From contig JAFDYM010000098.1 in NCBI GenBank assembly GCA_018267435.1, positions 1 to 19,458 on the forward strand: a DNA stretch of 19,458 nucleotides. Direction: 5' to 3'. The DNA is from Bacteroidota bacterium (GTDB lineage: Bacteria; Bacteroidota; Bacteroidia; Chitinophagales; LD1). Below, piece after piece: positions 15,753 through 19,458 of the stretch (positions are counted from its first letter, which is position 1; each line of letters starts with the position of its first letter). Under the pieces are notes generated by a model that worked only from the letters and a program-made list of their open reading frames with translations, was not told the origin of the DNA and did not search any database. The translations under genes were made by a program, and so were the position numbers.

Positions 15753-17731
15753 TGAGGAATATCCTATTAATTGAACCAAACTATAAGAACAAATATCCAC
15801 CTATTGGTCTTATGAAGATTTCAACTTATCATAAGATACTGGGTGACCGCGTCACCTTTTTTAAAGGTGACCTTAAGGATTTTATTCTCAACCGCATAAT
15901 AGAGCATGCATTGCCTAAACTCGCTAGAATTGATAAAAGCGTCAGGTGGGAGGACAGTAAAGGTCTGATAAAGAAGTATATTAGATTAAGGCAGTCCACA
16001 ATTCTTAATGAAATTGCTTTACAATCGCAGAAGGCCGATAAGATTTCGATATTTCTAAAGGAACTTGGCATATCATATAAACAAGGCAATTATCCTTCTG
16101 AAATTTTATATGATCGAGTTTACGTGACAACCTTGTTTACTTTCTACTGGAAGATTACTATAGACACGATACAAGCGGCCAAAAAACTTGTCAGCAAAAA
16201 GGATAACATTCTGATTGGCGGTGTAATGGCATCGCTCCTTTCAAAAGAAATTACGGCCGAAACTGGTATTGTTCCTATGGCGGGGCTTTTGGATAAGCCG
16301 GGGGCATTGGACAAAAGCCCGATTGCAAAAAAAATAATAATTGACGATCTAGCCTTAGACTATTCTATATTAGATGAAATAGACTATGAATATCCTACCA
16401 AGAGCGCTTATTTCACTTTCATGACAAAAGGTTGCACTAGGAAATGCGCGTTCTGCTCGGTACCTAAGCTTGAGCCCACTTATAAGCCGAAAATTGAAAC
16501 CATAGACAAGTTCAAAGAGATCACCGCTAGATTTGGCGACCAACAGAATCTTTTACTTATGGATAATAATGTTCTGGCTTCACCAAACTTTCCTGAAATT
16601 ATTCAGGAAATTAAGGATATGGGATTCTATAAAGGTGCCACCTACGTTGAGCCGAATCAACTTGAAATTTCCATAAGAAACTTGAAGGACGGCTACAATG
16701 ATCGCGCTTACGTGAGAAAATCGTATAGACTTATTCAGGAGGTTTATACTAGAAGTAAGGGCGCGACCAGAAGTCAACTAGAAGAAATATTACATGAGTT
16801 TCATATCATGAATTTTGAAACTACTACTAAGAAGGGTCTTATTAGTGCATTTAAGCGACTAGCACCCTTATACGAAAAACTAAGATACAAAAGGGTGAGG
16901 CAGCGCTTCGTTGACTTTAACCAAGGCACGGACGCTAGGTACGTTACGGACGAGTTAATGCGTTTAATGAGCGAAATTCCCATTAAGCCATTGCGCATTG
17001 CTTTTGACTATTTGGGCATAAAAAATCAGTATGTCAGGGCTGTGGAGCTTGCAGGAAAATACGGAATTCAAGAGTTGTCGAATTACATATTGTACAATTT
17101 CAATGATCCGCCTGAAGATTTATATGAGCGGCTAAGAATCAACGTGGAGTTGAGCGAGAATTTAAATATTCACATATATTCCTTTCCTATGAAGTATATA
17201 CCGTTATTTGGTGAGGAGGCTAAAGGGCGTGAATTCGTGGGAAAGAAGTGGAATAAAAAGTTTATTAGGGCGATCCAGTCAATACTTAATGTAACTAAAG
17301 GTATAGTGGCGCCCGGAAGAAGCTTCTTTGAGCGTGCATTCGGAAGGGATATAAATGAATTTTTTCACCTGCTATACATGCCTGAGACGTATATTGTATA
17401 TAGAAAGGTCTTCGATGATTTGGGGTACATAGCCGAATGGCGTGCGCAGTACGATTCCCTAAACGAACTTGAACGCGCTGAGGCGAACGAATTAATTATT
17501 TCAAATAATTATAAGGATATTGAGGAGCGTACCACAAACCCTAATATTAAGCGTCTTTTACAGCACTATACAATTACTCGGGACCACGTTAAAGATGTCG
17601 ACAGGGATCATAAGCAGTTGAAGACGCAGTTTGATAGATTGATAAAGACACATCAGCATCACAATCTTACTCTAACCTACGACTTTGAAAAGGCAAATGT
17701 AAGGGGAAAAAGAACGAAGGTTTTGGTGTAA
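15752..17731 (+). CDS. Radical SAM protein with B12-binding-like N-terminus and barrel insertion (gene D)
   Basis: A 659-aa radical SAM enzyme. The 4Fe-4S motif is KGCTRKCAFC, C228-x3-C232-x2-C235. The N-terminus (MRNILLIEPNYKNKYPPIGL) is of the cobalamin-binding-like type, with a further strand at DNILIGGVMASLL (151-163). I see no DxHxxG motif, so B12 binding is doubtful. Between strand YKGATYVEPNQ (293-303) and RFVDFNQGTDARYVTDE (385-401), which returns to the barrel, lies an insertion of about 80 mostly helical, basic residues. A C-terminal region of about 170 residues (490-659) is unassigned. The ATG overlaps the stop of gene C by one base. The enzyme presumably makes 5'-deoxyadenosyl radical to modify a peptide, nucleic acid or small molecule; the substrate is unknown. 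Confidence 0.88.
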   Translation: MRNILLIEPNYKNKYPPIGLMKISTYHKILGDRVTFFKGDLKDFILNRIIEHALPKLARIDKSVRWEDSKGLIKKYIRLRQSTILNEIALQSQKADKISIFLKELGISYKQGNYPSEILYDRVYVTTLFTFYWKITIDTIQAAKKLVSKKDNILIGGVMASLLSKEITAETGIVPMAGLLDKPGALDKSPIAKKIIIDDLALDYSILDEIDYEYPTKSAYFTFMTKGCTRKCAFCSVPKLEPTYKPKIETIDKFKEITARFGDQQNLLLMDNNVLASPNFPEIIQEIKDMGFYKGATYVEPNQLEISIRNLKDGYNDRAYVRKSYRLIQEVYTRSKGATRSQLEEILHEFHIMNFETTTKKGLISAFKRLAPLYEKLRYKRVRQRFVDFNQGTDARYVTDELMRLMSEIPIKPLRIAFDYLGIKNQYVRAVELAGKYGIQELSNYILYNFNDPPEDLYERLRINVELSENLNIHIYSFPMKYIPLFGEEAKGREFVGKKWNKKFIRAIQSILNVTKGIVAPGRSFFERAFGRDINEFFHLLYMPETYIVYRKVFDDLGYIAEWRAQYDSLNELERAEANELIISNNYKDIEERTTNPNIKRLLQHYTITRDHVKDVDRDHKQLKTQFDRLIKTHQHHNLTLTYDFEKANVRGKRTKVLV

Positions 17732-17737
17732 TATCCT

Positions 17738-18535
17738 TCAAAAGGTCCATGAGGCCCCTGTACTATTAGGATTTGAATAGAATAGGCTGGGAGAAAAGTA
17801 TAACTTGTCAATTAAATTCAAATAATAATTTGATTTCATTAAGCCACCGCAAAACTTCGGTTCAGTAGCAATTGTAAAACCTGCAAGTCTCTTAAAAGCG
17901 AAATCAATTATCATATTGTGAGGATTAAACATTTCCAATACCTCAGATCGGCTAGTATATGTGTACTGCTGCTTTCTTGTTGGATCGCCCACCGATAGGG
18001 GATTGCTTTTTGTGAAATAATCCAAATCAATGTCAAGATAAATTGCCTCCTCATTTATTTTGACAAGGTGATTTTCGAGGTCTTCAGGTGAATGGAAGAT
18101 TAACACATTGTGCAAGTTGCCGTAGAAATCCTTGACCTGATATTGTTTTTCCCTATTAGTCCGTTGCCTACAAACAACATAGGCGTCTTTTAACTGATTA
18201 AGAAGAAGAGCAGCATGAATTTGCACATCATTTCTTGGGGACAATCTATCCCAACTGTATTTAGCTATCCATCGAAGATTGGCATCCTTAAGCTTTCTAA
18301 GTCCACTTATCTCATCCTTATACGGAGGAGATAGGTCTTGGTGCCAGTCAAATGTGATTAGAGAGGGAGGAGTTTTTAAACGGCGCTCACGGCTCCATTT
18401 GCACCAAAAGTAAAATGCAAAACGATGTTCGCTAAAAATGGCTACCTCCAAAATCTTGTTGGGGTTGTATGGTGCAGCAAGCGTATCAACTGCACAGCTA
18501 GGGGGTATTATATTTTGTCTAAAACCGATTGGCAT
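17738..18535 (-). CDS. UPF0489 family protein, arginase-fold-like metal site (gene E)
   Basis: A 265-aa protein with hallmarks of UPF0489: SEHRFAFYFW (35-44, H37), LITFDWHQDL (59-68; D63, H65, D67), AIYLDIDLDYF (164-174; D168, D170, D172) and ATEPKFCGG (223-231, E225). The spacing of D-x-H-x-D and D-x-D-x-D mirrors the dimanganese site of arginases and related deacetylases. From memory, the family includes OspR-type peptide arginases that convert arginine to ornithine in ribosomal peptides. It is convergent with gene D (6 bp between stops, no room for a terminator), so it needs its own promoter upstream of 18535; I see no clear one. Base composition is AT-rich like genes A-D. Link to the operon is by proximity and shared enzyme type. 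Confidence 0.82.
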   Translation of the reverse strand: MPIGFRQNIIPPSCAVDTLAAPYNPNKILEVAIFSEHRFAFYFWCKWSRERRLKTPPSLITFDWHQDLSPPYKDEISGLRKLKDANLRWIAKYSWDRLSPRNDVQIHAALLLNQLKDAYVVCRQRTNREKQYQVKDFYGNLHNVLIFHSPEDLENHLVKINEEAIYLDIDLDYFTKSNPLSVGDPTRKQQYTYTSRSEVLEMFNPHNMIIDFAFKRLAGFTIATEPKFCGGLMKSNYYLNLIDKLYFSPSLFYSNPNSTGASWTF

Positions 18536-18610
18536 ATATTAATCGCCAACCAAATTAATAAAACTTAGGGTGTTATTTTATTTAGATTAGTTACATGCTA
18601 TAATTTCATA

Positions 18611-18710
18611 GCAACGCAAAATCTCGTAACCATAGGTGTTTGTCCCAAAGAAGGGCAGCGCCGGGATTTTGTGTTGCAACAAAACCTAAGGTGCGCTGCC
18701 CCTTTTTGGG
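18611..18710. repeat. Complex structured element with crossing inverted repeats
   Basis: Stem 1 is CCCAAAGAAGGGCAGCGC (18644-18661) against GCGCTGCCCCTTTTTGGG (18693-18710), 18-nt arms with one G-T and one A-C. Its 31-nt loop can fold again (GG-TTTTG 18664-18671 with CAAAACC 18680-18686). Stem 2 is GCAACGCAAAATC (18611-18623) against GATTTTGTGTTGC (18665-18677), 13 bp with one wobble. Stem 2 reaches into the loop of stem 1, so the two would form a pseudoknot or exclude each other. On the minus strand no T-run follows it, so it is not a simple terminator for the coupling-protein gene. The rest of the 349 bp between genes E and the coupling protein holds AT-rich DNA and the short broken ORF. 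Confidence 0.75.
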
Positions 18711-18747
18711 TTTTCCATATGATACAATAAAACTAAATAAGTTGTTT

Positions 18748-18888
18748 ATGGAAGCTCATCACATATTCAAGCAAAGGGTTGGCTAGTTGGGTAACCTCAA
18801 GAGCAAGTTTACCGCACAGGACTACACGAACGTGATGGCTACCCTCCACATCTTGGTAAAAGCGCGAGCCGAATTGGACGGGGACTAA
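18748..18888 (+). pseudogene. Possible short ORF interrupted by an amber codon
   Basis: From ATG at 18748 the plus strand reads 12 codons (MEAHHIFKQRVG), then TAG at 18784-18786, then 33 more codons (LGNLKSKFTAQDYTNVMATL and onwards) to TAA at 18886-18888. The second part uses GC-rich codons (ACC, CTC, GAC, AAC, GCC) and reads like a small amphipathic soluble protein. TAG could be a mutated TGG, or translation could start at the TTG just after it (18787). Its end overlaps the stop of the convergent coupling-protein gene. Too short for a firm gene call. Confidence 0.3.
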
Positions 18889-19458
18889 TTGGCAATCGTC
18901 TCGGCGCTGAAAGGCCTGCTTGGGCACCCGTCAACCATAAGCTTGAGGTACACGCTGTAGTTAGGCAGGCCGATAAAATCGTCCGCGTTGAATACAGGAT
19001 ACATCTCGTTTGCCAAATGCCTCGCGTCATCCATCCCTACGCGGAAGGATATGAGCGTGCCCACGTTGCCGAATACAGCCCGCCGGACGTCCTCGTCCAG
19101 CTGGTACATGTACTGGTTCGCAAGCACGAGGCCTACCCTGAACTTGCGCAGTTCGCTCAGCATGTTGATGACCGAATCGCACACGTAGGTATGGAACTCG
19201 TCCGCATAGACGATGAAGGGCACGCGCTCTTCTTCGAGTTGGCTTGCCCTGCTGAACGCGGCCGAATTGAGGGAGCTGAAGAACATCCCTCCGAGGATGT
19301 GGCTCGCGTCCTCGCCGAGGTGTCCCTTGGAAATGTTCACGAGGACGATCGCCCTCTCGTCCATCGCCTTGCGGAGGTACACCTCGTCCGGGTTCTCTAT
19401 GAGCACGCGCTTTATCGCAGGGTGGGCGAGCATGCCACCCATCTTGTTGAGCACGGGG
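18885..19458 (-). CDS. TraG/VirD4-type coupling ATPase, C-terminal part, 5' end outside window
   Basis: The frame is open to the right edge, so at least 190 C-terminal residues of a longer protein are seen (the full-length family is several hundred residues). Visible are Walker B VPFIVYADEFHTYV, the motor motifs MLSELRKFRVGLVLANQYM, and the stretch GNVGTLISFRVGMDDA followed by LPNYSVYLKLMVDG. This is the C-terminal motor half of type IV secretion/conjugation coupling proteins (HerA-FtsK-like ATPases with a TraM-recognition-like end). These proteins push the DNA-relaxase complex through the membrane. GC content is far above the island (36 G+C in 19021-19080 against 18 in 17881-17940), so it has a different origin. 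No relaxase or T4SS gene is visible. It indicates a conjugative or integrative element continuing to the right. Confidence 0.88.
   Translation of the reverse strand, partial: PVLNKMGGMLAHPAIKRVLIENPDEVYLRKAMDERAIVLVNISKGHLGEDASHILGGMFFSSLNSAAFSRASQLEEERVPFIVYADEFHTYVCDSVINMLSELRKFRVGLVLANQYMYQLDEDVRRAVFGNVGTLISFRVGMDDARHLANEMYPVFNADDFIGLPNYSVYLKLMVDGCPSRPFSAETIAN

Noticed and set aside
17732..17737. Terminator between gene D and the convergent UPF0489 gene
   Set aside because: Only 6 bp separate the stops and no hairpin with a T-run was seen there.
18733..18927. 64-codon minus-strand frame at the end of the coupling-protein gene
   Set aside because: Overlaps the coupling protein in another frame; no recognisable motif, and the plus-strand frame there looks more coding-like.
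11856..19458. Second copy of the tRNA-Pro 3' end as an attachment site
   Set aside because: No repeat of the CACGCCGCCCCGA end was seen downstream by eye; an att site, if any, is outside the window.
1..19458. CRISPR arrays, insertion sequences, rRNA
   Set aside because: No regularly spaced direct repeats, no transposase-like frames and no rRNA segments were seen.

Overview
The window looks like a chromosomal segment of a Bacteroidetes (Bacteroidota) bacterium, probably Chitinophagaceae-like. The evidence is two promoters of the TTG/TAnnTTTG type used in that phylum, near-absent Shine-Dalgarno sequences, a lipobox LASC lipoprotein, a split 5'-nucleotidase gene pair, and the protein styles of PheS and DnaA. 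The assignment below phylum level is inference.

Positions 1-11894 are ordinary core genome. In order: the 3' part of pheS, a shared hairpin terminator, a secreted GH16 glucanase on the minus strand, a two-gene split 5'-nucleotidase (C-domain lipoprotein, then metallophosphoesterase), dnaA with its terminator, and a drug-efflux operon (MarR regulator, TolC-like outer-membrane channel, membrane-fusion adaptor, RND pump) closed by a perfect 13-bp terminator. The MarR promoter is flanked by inverted GTTGA/TCAAC half-sites that look like an autoregulatory operator. A strong TTTG-N18-TATTTTTG promoter then drives tRNA-Ser(GCT) and tRNA-Pro(TGG), which end in a terminator. Core genes favour the ATA isoleucine codon.

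Positions 11895-18535 are an accessory island directly behind tRNA-Pro, with different codon use (more ATT/ATC) and lower GC. Four genes form one tight plus-strand operon: (A) an OLD/DUF3696-like AAA ATPase with no nuclease domain; (B) an unrecognised 271-aa protein starting with a PIN-like VIDTSAF and ending with an RNLFHGH motif; (C) an HSP90-like (GHKL) ATPase; (D) a large radical SAM protein with an insertion of about 80 residues in its barrel. A/B overlap by 23 nt, B/C are 4 nt apart, and C/D share TAATG. A UPF0489 protein (E, arginase-like metal site, family that includes peptide arginases) converges on D with a 6-nt gap. I know of no named system with this composition. It is the best candidate here for an undescribed defence or protein/peptide-modification system: two ATPase sensor/chaperone-like proteins, a possible nuclease, and two possible modifying enzymes.

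Positions 18536-19458 are a second compositional zone: an elaborate structured repeat with crossing stems, a short plus-strand ORF interrupted by TAG, and the GC-rich 3' end of a TraG/VirD4-type coupling ATPase running off the right edge. This points to a mobile or integrative element that continues outside the window.
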